DNA of 64,000 bases from G963675935 sp963823895 (GTDB lineage: Bacteria; Planctomycetota; Planctomycetia; Pirellulales; Thermoguttaceae), in the NCBI GenBank assembly GCA_963823895.1, contig CAWGNG010000037.1, positions 1 to 64,000 of the forward strand. Reading direction: 5' to 3'. Under the pieces are notes generated by a model. The model searched no databases and was not told where the DNA came from. It worked only from the letters and a program-made list of their open reading frames with translations. A program made the position numbers and the translations under genes. Positions within the stretch are counted from its first letter, which is position 1, and the number at the start of each line of letters is the position of its first letter. Positions 37,645 to 45,507 of this stretch are shown here, in pieces.

Positions 37645-39765
37645 TCAGCCTTTTTTCTCGTCGGCAATCTTCTTAAGAGCCTCGGCAGCGGCCTGCCGGA
37701 CAAAGTTCTCCTTGTCCTTGAGCAATTCGATGAGGGCCGGGATGGCGGTTCTTGCCTCCGGCCCCATGTTACCCAGGACTATGGCAGCCACCTGCCGGAC
37801 AAAGTTCTCCTTGTCCTTGAGCAAGTCAGTGAGGTCAGGGATGGTGGCCTTTGCCTCCGGTCCCATCCTGCCCAGGGCTATGGCAGCAAACCGCCGGACA
37901 TTCGGCTCCTTGTCCTTGAGCAATCCAGTGAGGTCAGGGATGGCGGCCTTTGCCTCCGGTCCCATGTTACCAAGGGCTTGGGCGGCGCTCCACCGCACAC
38001 ACTTATTATTGTCCTTGAGCAATCCAGTGAGGTCAGGGATGGCGGCCTTTGCCTCCGGTCCCATGCTACCAAGGGCTTGGGCGACGTGCCACCGGACAAT
38101 TTGCTCCTTGTCCTTGAGCAATTCGATGAGGGCTGGGATGGCAGTTCTTGCCTCCGGTCCCATTCTGCCCAAGGCCCAGGCGGCCTCACACCGGACATTC
38201 GGTTCCTTGTCCTTGAGCAATTCGATGAGGGCTGGGATGGCAGTTCTTGCCTCCGGTCCCATTCTGCCCAAGGCCCAGGCGGCCTCACACCGGACATTCG
38301 GCTCCTTGTCCTTGAGCAATCCAGTGAGGTCAGGGATGGCGGCCTTTGCTTCCGGCCCCACGTTACCCAGAGTCCAAGCAGCCGCCCGCCGAGCGTCCTC
38401 GTCCCTGTCCTTGAGCCATTTAGTGAGGATCGGGATGGCGGTCTTTGCCTCCGGTCCCATGTTACCACGGACTAGGGCTTGGGCGGCATTCCACCGGACC
38501 ATGTGTTCCTTGTCCTTGAGCAATTCGATGAGGGCCGGGATTGCTGGTGGCCCCATGTTGCCAAAGGCTGTGGCGGCGGCCTTCCGGGATTCTGTCGAAT
38601 TACTCTTCGCTTGAAGTATCCAGAAACTAAGAGGTTTCCCGCCATACTCTCGTTGCCATTTCGGATGAGGAGTTTTACGCTGAGTTGCTCGTTCGGGGTC
38701 AGTGTTCGCTCCCGATCCTGTCGTCGGTCGTTCTGACTTGGCTTCCGTGGTGGGTACGGGTGTGGTTGCAACGGTCTTTTGCCGGCCTCGGCTAGTGGCA
38801 GGATAATGGAGGTCGTGTCGTCCGATTGCCTCAGTGGCCATTCCCACGCCAATGCCTTTTTGACCAATGCAATAGTAGGTGCTCCTACTTGGCTTTCCTA
38901 GCAGTCCGATTTGCCCGCCGATCGAGAGGATTGCCTGTTGAGCATTTTGATTGAAGTTTTGCGTTGCGTCGTCACCGACAACCAAGATGACAATCGCGCC
39001 CGCGGGGAGTTTCTTAATGGCTTCGGCGAACTGATCGGCAGCGGCAGCCAGGCCCAAGCAGTCATACAACTGATGCAAGACGACTTTCCCCTCGACGAGG
39101 GCGACAACAAATAGTCCACGCTCAAAGGGTTCACGACCGTGACGCACTGCTCGCCCATCGATAACGATCTCAAGATGTCTACCAGAGCCAAAAGCCGGTG
39201 ACGTTAGTTCCACTGCCGCCAAAGCTCGTTCGAGGGCAAGCGTGCGTATACTCTGCTTTTCTTCATGTTGCTGCGATGGCTGGGCAGAGGTGATTTTGTC
39301 GGATTCGTCCGGCCGCCTGGACGTGGAAGCAACGATCACCAGCGACAATGCGCTCAACAAAGTCACGCCCACCGCCGAGGCGACCCAAAGAATGGGCGGG
39401 TTCTTCCATGAAACAGTTTTGCGGTTCACCGACGGCGGGCGTTCCGCCTTAGTCAACCGTTCCTTCAACTGCCAATCATACCGGGCTCTGTCGATAGGGT
39501 CCAAAAGACATCCCTTGGCGGTGCCCAACTCGTTGAGAATCTTCTGCGACAGTTCGGAATACTTGCCGAGTTGATAACGTCGCACGTGTGCCATCTGCCG
39601 TTCCGCAGCATCGCGGATGACCTCGGGATCAGGCTCGAATGGGTCGATCCCCAGCAAACGGTAATAGGTCGGCGGCTGGTCCTTGGGAGAAACGCCAAGC
39701 CAACGATGGTACGGGTCAAACTTCGTCGATCCGGCGGCGGGCTTTTCGGCATTTGCCATCATCAT
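37645..39765 (-). CDS. J-like / ILEI (FAM3-like) / HEAT-repeat membrane protein
   Basis: 706 aa. Residues 17-100 resemble the J-domain-like N-terminus of planctomycete kinases (YHRWLGVSPKDQPPTYYRLL) but lack the HPD motif. One membrane helix follows (about 124-147). Residues about 205-325 resemble an ILEI/PANDER domain: FERGLFVVALVEGKVV, AIKKLPAGAIVILVVGDDAT, then YYCIGQKGIGVG. The C-terminal 310 residues are eight or nine HEAT repeats of 33 residues built on MGPEAxxAIPxLxxLLKDKE. Some adjacent repeats are identical at protein level, so they expanded recently. A protein-protein scaffold is likely, with no enzyme core seen. Confidence 0.75.
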   Translation of the reverse strand: MMMANAEKPAAGSTKFDPYHRWLGVSPKDQPPTYYRLLGIDPFEPDPEVIRDAAERQMAHVRRYQLGKYSELSQKILNELGTAKGCLLDPIDRARYDWQLKERLTKAERPPSVNRKTVSWKNPPILWVASAVGVTLLSALSLVIVASTSRRPDESDKITSAQPSQQHEEKQSIRTLALERALAAVELTSPAFGSGRHLEIVIDGRAVRHGREPFERGLFVVALVEGKVVLHQLYDCLGLAAAADQFAEAIKKLPAGAIVILVVGDDATQNFNQNAQQAILSIGGQIGLLGKPSRSTYYCIGQKGIGVGMATEAIGRHDLHYPATSRGRQKTVATTPVPTTEAKSERPTTGSGANTDPERATQRKTPHPKWQREYGGKPLSFWILQAKSNSTESRKAAATAFGNMGPPAIPALIELLKDKEHMVRWNAAQALVRGNMGPEAKTAIPILTKWLKDRDEDARRAAAWTLGNVGPEAKAAIPDLTGLLKDKEPNVRCEAAWALGRMGPEARTAIPALIELLKDKEPNVRCEAAWALGRMGPEARTAIPALIELLKDKEQIVRWHVAQALGSMGPEAKAAIPDLTGLLKDNNKCVRWSAAQALGNMGPEAKAAIPDLTGLLKDKEPNVRRFAAIALGRMGPEAKATIPDLTDLLKDKENFVRQVAAIVLGNMGPEARTAIPALIELLKDKENFVRQAAAEALKKIADEKKG
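37651..38620 (-). repeat. 99-bp tandem HEAT-repeat array
   Basis: Each unit encodes about 33 residues starting MGPEA. Two consecutive units (about 38109-38306) are identical at the protein level and nearly so in DNA. Prone to copy-number change and assembly collapse. Confidence 0.8.
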
Positions 39766-39962
39766 GCCCTTTCATTTGATCCTTTGCAGCCAGGTGTAAG
39801 CCACGTTCCGCCTAGACTTCCGGCAAATCGGCTGGGTGTGGCGTCCGGTAAATGTCTGGCCCTACGCCCTATCGCCTCCCACACGTTGCCGCCGATCATA
39901 GGCAAATAGGCTGACGGCACTGACGCCCAGCAGGCCAAGGGTAGCGGTGTCAGGAAGTGCGT

Positions 39963-40274
39963 CTATTGGTCATCCTCTTCTAATTGCGCAAGACGACGGT
40001 CCAACCGCTCCACCTTCTCTTCCAGCTTGATGGACGTTGGGCCAATTTCGTGCAGCGCGCGTGTTACGGTTCTGACGATTTCCGATATTTCGGTCAGGCA
40101 CAGTGTGACCGTAATATCATAACGTGTGTTGCTTTTTGGGGGCTTTTGATTGAGGCTCTCTAACGAGAGGTGTACACCGTCGCGGTCGCCGTCGATTTTC
40201 ATTTCCACGCACCCGTCGAAGCGATATTCTTTGCCTTTCTTGTCCCGCGGTTCTTGCGTTATTTCCAGTTTCAT
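39963..40274 (-). CDS. Small hypothetical protein, 103 aa
   Basis: ATG 40274 follows AGGAGCTAAGGCTA. A beta-rich N-terminal half (YRFDGCVEMKIDGDRDGVHL, RYDITVTLCLTEISEIVRTV) and a C-terminal coiled coil (KLEEKVERLDRRLAQLEEDD). No signal peptide, no known family. It lies between the HEAT protein and IS3 copy 2. Confidence 0.6.
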   Translation of the reverse strand: MKLEITQEPRDKKGKEYRFDGCVEMKIDGDRDGVHLSLESLNQKPPKSNTRYDITVTLCLTEISEIVRTVTRALHEIGPTSIKLEEKVERLDRRLAQLEEDDQ

Positions 40275-40600
40275 TAGCCTTAGCTCCTCACATCGATGGA
40301 CGGTCGCGCATTTGGCCGTTGTACGGCGACTGACAGCATGTGTCTTAACTCGGGGTTCAAGTGGAAATTGTCAGGTCGATTTTGCGTGAGTCTTCCTCGG
40401 TGACCGCATTCGTGGGGCTGCGGTCTTGCCCACGGTAAAATCTTGTCTTGTTACGCCGTAAAATAGCTTGCGGTAGCCCTGCCGTCGTCGTCGCCCTCGC
40501 CGTTCGCCTCCTCGCCCCGTCGTTGGGAGGCAACGGCGAGGGCGGAGACGTAAGGCAGGGCGGCCCTGCTGTTGTTGAGCCCGAGCTGGGGCCCTGTGTG

Positions 40601-41578
40601 TCAGGCCGCCTCGCCGCTCAACATCCGATCCAGTTTCTCCTTCGCTCCTTTCGCCCAGCCTTGCCACTTCGGAATGCGAATCGCCATCCCGCCCGTATAC
40701 ACTTCGATTGGCACGAAGGGATCGCCGCCGGTCTCCGGCACCAATGCCCAATGCGGCCGCCGCTGATTGTAACGCTGCCGAAATTCTTCCAGGCACTCTC
40801 GGGCATGGCCCGGGTTGTCGTATAGCCGCCAGTAGACCTCCTCCTGCTTCAGCGTCTTGTGAAACCGCTCCAACAGACCCAACTGCGTCGGCGTGCGGTA
40901 CTGGATTCGCACGTGCGAATACCGGCCTTGCAGGTACGTCCAAAAACGTTTGGCAATGAAGGACGAGCCGTTGTCGGTCACCAAAAACGGCGTCTTCGTA
41001 AGCGGCCCGTGCAATCGCTCCGCCTCTTGCCGTGCCAAGCCCAAGGCATGGATCGCCTCGACCGCACTGTAGCTGTTCGTCAGGTGACAGGCCAGCAAGT
41101 AGCGGGAGTAGTAGTCGATCGCCGTCACCGCATACCACCAGCCAAAGCCCGGAATATGCAGGTAAGTCACGTCCATTTGCCATAAATCGTTGGGCCGCTG
41201 CGGCAACAACTCGTAGAGCTTCAACGCCTGATACAACTCGGGTTCTCGAACCCGTGGCTTCTTCTGCAACAGTCCGTGCTGCCGCATTACTCGATACGCA
41301 TCCTCGTCGCCGACCGCCTCCGGCAAGCGGCGACACATCACGGCGATCCGCTGGTAGCCATACCAAGGGTTCTCCGTGGCCATCTTCACCACGACCTCGG
41401 CGACGTGCGGATCGACCCTCTTCGGCGGCGGCCCCGGTCGCCGACGCTGCTCTTCCGGCACGGGCTGGCGATACCAACTCGATGCCGGAATGCCCAAGGC
41501 CATAAGCAGCTTCGTCAATCGCACGCCGACGTTGGCTACCACGACCTCGTTGACCTCCTGGCGAAACTCCGTGCTCAA
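40601..41578 (-). CDS. IS3 transposase OrfB, copy 2
   Basis: Identical in sequence to the copy-1 OrfB at 25636-26613, with the same DDE residues and intact frame. Expected to be made through frameshifting from orfA. Confidence 0.95.
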   Translation of the reverse strand: MSTEFRQEVNEVVVANVGVRLTKLLMALGIPASSWYRQPVPEEQRRRPGPPPKRVDPHVAEVVVKMATENPWYGYQRIAVMCRRLPEAVGDEDAYRVMRQHGLLQKKPRVREPELYQALKLYELLPQRPNDLWQMDVTYLHIPGFGWWYAVTAIDYYSRYLLACHLTNSYSAVEAIHALGLARQEAERLHGPLTKTPFLVTDNGSSFIAKRFWTYLQGRYSHVRIQYRTPTQLGLLERFHKTLKQEEVYWRLYDNPGHARECLEEFRQRYNQRRPHWALVPETGGDPFVPIEVYTGGMAIRIPKWQGWAKGAKEKLDRMLSGEAA

Positions 41579-41880
41579 AGCAAGCCGTCCGCACTTTTTT
41601 TTAGCAGCCGGTTGGCGATCGTCAGTTCGCCGATCACCTGGTCCCGCCGCGCCAGTTCCCGCTTCAACTCCTCGATCTGACGATTGCGGGGATCGGCTCC
41701 GCCCTTGGCCGCCAGCAAGGCGGCTTCGCCAGCGGCCAGGAACTCATCCCGCCAACGATAGAGCGTCTGTTCCGAGACGCCATACCGCCTGGCCAACACG
41801 GCCGCCGCTTCCTCCCGCCGCAATAGCATCAGCACCACGTCTCGACGCTCCGCCGCTCCCAACTCCGACTTCTTGCCCAT
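41575..41880 (-). CDS. IS3 OrfA, copy 2
   Basis: Identical to copy-1 OrfA at 26610-26915: HTH and leucine zipper, ending over the A8 frameshift run at 41595-41602. Confidence 0.95.
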   Translation of the reverse strand: MGKKSELGAAERRDVVLMLLRREEAAAVLARRYGVSEQTLYRWRDEFLAAGEAALLAAKGGADPRNRQIEELKRELARRDQVIGELTIANRLLKKSADGLL

Positions 41881-41968
41881 CGAAAAAGCTCCTCTTGCTG
41901 TAGAAAACCATCATTCTACCCAAAGAAGCCTCACTCTCGACGTTTCCCAATAACCCTCGGTTATACAC

Positions 41969-43501
41969 ATGACGCCGGGCTGGCCACCCCGACGGCTGCC
42001 ATTGTACCATATTGCCACCGGGGGGAAAGCATCTCCCCAACCTCTGACCATGCGGAGTGTGTGTGGGTCAACAACGTGGCCCAGCCGGCCGAGTATCTAC
42101 TCCGAGAGCGCCAGCCTCACCATCCGTCTCAAACAGGTCCATTTGGCCCGGCTGACGGCGGCACAGGCCCGCGGCTTCCAGGAGCGGGTGGAAGCCCTGG
42201 TCGATGCGATCCGGGCCGACAGTCCGCCCGATCCATCGACGGCAAAATGGGTTGCCGGCTTGCCCGATGATCTACATGCTAAGCTGGCGCGGGCAGGGCT
42301 TGTTATCTCCCGCGTGGATTCCAACCAAGGCCCCGCGATCCCGTTGCTGGGTCGGTTCCTCGATGCCTACCTGAGCAAACGGCCCGACCTGAAATCAAGC
42401 ACGCTGACCGCTTATGCGCACACCCGGCGGTGCCTGGTCGAGTACTTCGGTGCAACCAGGCCGATGGATCGAATCACACCGGGCGACTGCGAAGATTGGC
42501 GGCGGTGGTTGGCTTCCGATCAAAAGCTATCGGACAACACCGTCCGCCGCCGCTGTGGTGTCGCCAAGCAGTTTTTCAGGGCAGCCGTCCGGCGGCGACT
42601 GGTTGCTGAGAATCCATTCGCAGACATGGCCGGTTGCGTGATACGCGAGAATCGAGCCCGTGACCGTTTCATCACACGCCAAGAGGCCCAAGCGGTACTT
42701 GATGCCTGCCCCGATGCCCAATGGCGTTTGCTGTTCGCACTGAGTCGCTACGGCGGGCTACGCTGCCCTTCGGAGCATCTTGGGCTGCGATGGCAAGACG
42801 TGGATTGGGAGCGGTCGAGAATCACAGTGCGAAGCCCCAAGACCGAACACCATGAGGGCAAGGAAAGCCGCGTTCTCCCGATCTTCCCCGAGTTGCGGCC
42901 CTACCTCGAAGAGGCTTGGGAGGAAGCCGAGCCGGGAACGGAATACATCATCACGCGGTATCGTGCCAGCAATGCCAACCTCCGGACCCAATTGCAACGG
43001 ATCATCCGCAAGGCCGGCTTGGAGCCGTGGCCGAAGTTGTGGCACAATCTGAGAGCGACCCGAGAGACGGAGCTTGCCGAAACGTTCCCGCTCCATGTGG
43101 TCACAAGCTGGATCGGCAATTCGGCGGCCGTGGCTCGCAAGCACTATCTGCAAACCACTGATGAGCACTTCCAGCGGGCCTTGGGTGGTCAATCCGCGCT
43201 GCAAATGGCGCTGCAAATTTCCGATGCAACGCCGTGCAACGCGATGAAAGCCGATTCGAAGCCGAAAACGCAAACCCAAGATATTGCATCGGGTTGCGTC
43301 AATTCTCATCGCCTTGCACCGAATCACACCACCCAATCGAGTGGGCGCACGCAAACTCGAACTGCAGACCTCGTCCTTATCAGTTTCAGAATGCCCCTCT
43401 TTATGGTTATTCCCCTGTCATTTCTTAGCTTTCTAACTATTGACGGAATAAGGGCCTTCCGTCATAGTGTCTTTTCCGGGGTTACGCCAAAGTTGACGTA
43501 G
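41969..43501 (+). CDS. XerC-like tyrosine recombinase, N-terminus altered by IS3
   Basis: The reliable part begins about residue 45 (RLKQVHLARLTAAQARGFQ). A SAM-like core-binding region (PDLKSSTLTAYAHTRRCLVE) and catalytic domain follow: Arg in LSRYGGLRCPSE, HNLRATRETE (HxxR), and the Tyr nucleophile in ARKHYLQ. The DNA just before is the IS3 end, so the original N-terminus has probably been lost; ATG 41969 is the first in frame but unsupported by a ribosome site. Near the C-terminus the frame runs through the attachment repeat (GRTQTRTADLVLI is tRNA-Ile DNA read as protein). It likely belonged to an element to its left. Confidence 0.75.
   Translation: MTPGWPPRRLPLYHIATGGKASPQPLTMRSVCGSTTWPSRPSIYSESASLTIRLKQVHLARLTAAQARGFQERVEALVDAIRADSPPDPSTAKWVAGLPDDLHAKLARAGLVISRVDSNQGPAIPLLGRFLDAYLSKRPDLKSSTLTAYAHTRRCLVEYFGATRPMDRITPGDCEDWRRWLASDQKLSDNTVRRRCGVAKQFFRAAVRRRLVAENPFADMAGCVIRENRARDRFITRQEAQAVLDACPDAQWRLLFALSRYGGLRCPSEHLGLRWQDVDWERSRITVRSPKTEHHEGKESRVLPIFPELRPYLEEAWEEAEPGTEYIITRYRASNANLRTQLQRIIRKAGLEPWPKLWHNLRATRETELAETFPLHVVTSWIGNSAAVARKHYLQTTDEHFQRALGGQSALQMALQISDATPCNAMKADSKPKTQTQDIASGCVNSHRLAPNHTTQSSGRTQTRTADLVLISFRMPLFMVIPLSFLSFLTIDGIRAFRHSVFSGVTPKLT
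43341..43383. other. Left attachment-site repeat (tRNA-Ile 3' half)
   Basis: 43 bp identical, in the same orientation, to 52152-52194. It covers the tRNA-Ile 3' half from the anticodon loop, the usual tyrosine-integrase target. Confidence 0.9.
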
Positions 43502-43513
43502 TTTGACTTCTCC

Positions 43514-43602
43514 CGTAACCCCGGCGTAACCCCAGCAGGGCACGTCCTCCGTAACCCCAAGGGACAAGGTTATCGTAACCCCGCCGTAACCCCCGTAACC
43601 CC
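43514..43602 (+). repeat. Six CGTAACCCC arm-type repeats at the left end
   Basis: Copies start at 43514, 43525, 43550, 43574, 43585 and 43594. They lie between attL and the integrase start, as expected for arm-type integrase-binding sites, and recur at the right end (52064, 52075). Confidence 0.75.
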
Positions 43603-43612
43603 GGGCGCAGAC

Positions 43613-44818
43613 ATGACCCCAATAACACGCTTCCGATTCAGCAAGCAGCGGGTCGAAGCCCTACCCATTCCTGCCGATGGTCGGGCCGAGTACCGCGACA
43701 TAACCACGCCCGGGCTTGTGCTCCGCGTGACGGCCACCGGCGCCAGATCGTTCAGTCTCTTTCGTCGGGTGAACGGACGGCCCGCCCGCGTGACTCTCGG
43801 CGCATTCCCCGCCATGACCGTCGAGCAGGCCCAGCGGCGCGCACGCGAGTTGCAGGGGCAGATCGTCATGGGGATCGACCCCCGCACAGCAAGACGCAAG
43901 GCCCGCGAGGAGCCGACTCTGTCCGTCCTATTCCAGTTTTGGATGGACACCCACGCCAAGCTACATAAGAGGACGTGGGAGGCCGACCAACGGCAATACG
44001 ACTCCTACCTCAAGCCGTGGGCGGGGCGTGCTCTATCGGCGATCAAAAAGGCCGACGTGGCGGCATTGCAGCTACGGATAGCGGAAAAAAAGGGCCGGTA
44101 CATCGCCAACAAGGTGCTGGCATTGCTCCGGGCAATGTTCAACCGGGCCGGCGACATCGGTTTCGACGGCCCCAACCCTACAGCGGGCATCAAGAAGTTT
44201 CCCGAAGAGAAACGCGACCGATTCCTACACGGCGACGATCTCCGTCTATTCTTTGCCGCCCTGGCCAGCGATCCCAACGGCGAGCTACGCGACTATTTCC
44301 TTGTTTGTCTTTTCGTCGGCGCGCGCAAATCCAACGTCCTGGCCATGCGGTGGGAGGAAATCGACTTCGCCACCGGCTTGTGGCGAATCCCGACAACCAA
44401 GAGCGGGCAGCCCGTGGTGGTTCCGCTGGTTGGCCCGGTCCTGCGACTATTGGAAGCGCGCAAGCAGGCGTCGAACGGTTCGCCGTGGGTGTTCCCGTCT
44501 CGGGGCAGGACCGGCCATATCGTGGAACCCAAGAGCGCGTGGAAGCGGATTATCGAGCGTGCTGGTTTGTCTGATGTTCGGCCGCACGATCTTCGGCGTA
44601 GTCTCGGCAGTTGGATGGCGATAACCGGAAGCAGCCTTCCCGTGGTGGGAAAGATGCTTGGCCACTCGCAGCCGACTACCACCGCTATCTACGCTCGCCT
44701 ATCCACTGATCCAGTCCGCGCCGCGGCCGAAGCCGCCACGAGCGCCATGCTGCAAGCTGGGGGCGTCAAGATGATCGACGTGCAAGCGGAGAAAGGAGCC
44801 AACAGCGATGAAGTCTAA
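43613..44818 (+). CDS. int: Phage-type tyrosine integrase (P4-like)
   Basis: 401 aa. An N-terminal DUF4102-type arm-binding domain (FSKQRVEALPIPADGRAEYRD, residues about 8-30 onward), a SAM-like core-binding domain (about 103-195), and the catalytic domain with Arg 238 (GARKSN), HDLRR (His 325/Arg 328), LGHSQ (His 351) and Tyr 360. All five key residues are present. It should insert the element at the tRNA-Ile att core 230 bp upstream. ATG 43613 follows directly after the arm-type repeats, so integrase binding there could also repress its own gene. Overlaps the next gene by 11 bp. Confidence 0.95.
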   Translation: MTPITRFRFSKQRVEALPIPADGRAEYRDITTPGLVLRVTATGARSFSLFRRVNGRPARVTLGAFPAMTVEQAQRRARELQGQIVMGIDPRTARRKAREEPTLSVLFQFWMDTHAKLHKRTWEADQRQYDSYLKPWAGRALSAIKKADVAALQLRIAEKKGRYIANKVLALLRAMFNRAGDIGFDGPNPTAGIKKFPEEKRDRFLHGDDLRLFFAALASDPNGELRDYFLVCLFVGARKSNVLAMRWEEIDFATGLWRIPTTKSGQPVVVPLVGPVLRLLEARKQASNGSPWVFPSRGRTGHIVEPKSAWKRIIERAGLSDVRPHDLRRSLGSWMAITGSSLPVVGKMLGHSQPTTTAIYARLSTDPVRAAAEAATSAMLQAGGVKMIDVQAEKGANSDEV

Positions 44819-45185
44819 CAAAAAGGGAATTGTCCTGCCCTATGATTGGAGAATTTTAGAGCGGATGCAACGTGCTTCAGAATTTCTCCGTCTAACGCCA
44901 GAACAGCGGGCCGCCAAGGCAAAATCGCTTGCACAGTTTGACGAATTCGAAGTTGCAATCGGCATGAAGCCCCCGCCGGCCAAAAAAAGCGGACAACAAA
45001 ACGGACAATCCAGAAATAATCTCCCCGACTCGGCCGACGTTCGAGACCTCTGCCGGTTGCTGCAAAAGAACCTGCCAACCGGACGCAAGCAGATTGAAAT
45101 TGCCCTTGAATTCACGGGAAACGACAACAAGAAGGCCAAGTCTCTTTTACGACAGGCTCGTCGATTTCGCCACCTCTGGCAGTAA
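44808..45185 (+). CDS. Hypothetical element protein, 125 aa
   Basis: ATG 44808 overlaps the integrase end; GGAGCCAACAGCG gives a ribosome site. The protein is basic and helical, with a disordered lysine/glutamine linker (PPPAKKSGQQNGQSRNN). The C-terminal part, RKQIEIALEFTGNDNKKAKSL, looks like a short DNA-binding helix bundle. No family recognised. Co-transcription with int suggests a role in integration or element control. Confidence 0.65.
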   Translation: MKSNKKGIVLPYDWRILERMQRASEFLRLTPEQRAAKAKSLAQFDEFEVAIGMKPPPAKKSGQQNGQSRNNLPDSADVRDLCRLLQKNLPTGRKQIEIALEFTGNDNKKAKSLLRQARRFRHLWQ

Positions 45186-45201
45186 CATGCGACCGAACAA
45201 G

Positions 45202-45238
45202 AAGCGGACAGGCCGTTTGACCTGCCCGCTTTTCTTTT
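45202..45238 (+). terminator. Rho-independent terminator after int operon
   Basis: AAGCGGACAGG (45202-45212) and CCTGCCCGCTT (45221-45231) pair with one mismatch around an 8-nt loop, followed by TTTTCTTTT. It separates the int operon from the excisionase/replication operon. Confidence 0.8.
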
Positions 45239-45291
45239 CGTACATTGCCCCGCGTTGATGTTGTTGTCACCTTGAACGCGAGGGTTTTGCA

Positions 45292-45495
45292 ATGTCCGTT
45301 ACCTTAGATCGTCCTGCCCTTCTCACCCGCGAACAGGCGGCCGAGTATCTCGGCATCGCGCCACAAACTTTAGCCGTTTGGGCCACGAATGGCCGCTACA
45401 GCCTGCCTATGGTTAAAGTCGGCAGGTGTGCCCGCTACAAGAGAAGTGACCTCGACCGTTTCATCGAGCGTCGCACCGTCGGCGGCGCCGAGTAG
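45292..45495 (+). CDS. Excisionase-like HTH_17 protein, 67 aa
   Basis: A complete small winged-helix protein: LLTREQAAEYLGIAPQTLAV, WATNGRYSLPMVKVGRCARY and KRSDLDRFIERR are the helix-turn-helix, wing and closing helix of the excisionase/MerR-like family. Likely roles are directing integrase to excise, or regulating the adjacent operon. Starts ATG 45292 (weak upstream site GCGAGGG) and precedes the helicase gene by 12 bp. Confidence 0.85.
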   Translation: MSVTLDRPALLTREQAAEYLGIAPQTLAVWATNGRYSLPMVKVGRCARYKRSDLDRFIERRTVGGAE

Positions 45496-45507
45496 GGGGC
45501 CACGACG

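Larger units (their letters stand above)
40340..41968 (-). mobile_element. IS3-family element, copy 2 (1629 bp)
   Basis: Same length as 25375-27003, in the same orientation, with identical encoded proteins. The flanks are CAT and ATG, which do not form a 3-bp duplication, unlike copy 1. Confidence 0.95.

Noticed and set aside
37651..38620. CRISPR-like array
   Set aside because: The 99-bp units are coding HEAT repeats, too long and without spacers.
25375..41968. Functional composite transposon
   Set aside because: The outer flanks show no shared target duplication, and copy 1 has its own duplication, so independent insertion is likelier.
43514..43602. CRISPR or direct-repeat spacer array
   Set aside because: The 9-bp repeats are too short, the spacing is irregular and no cas gene is present; arm-type sites explain them better.
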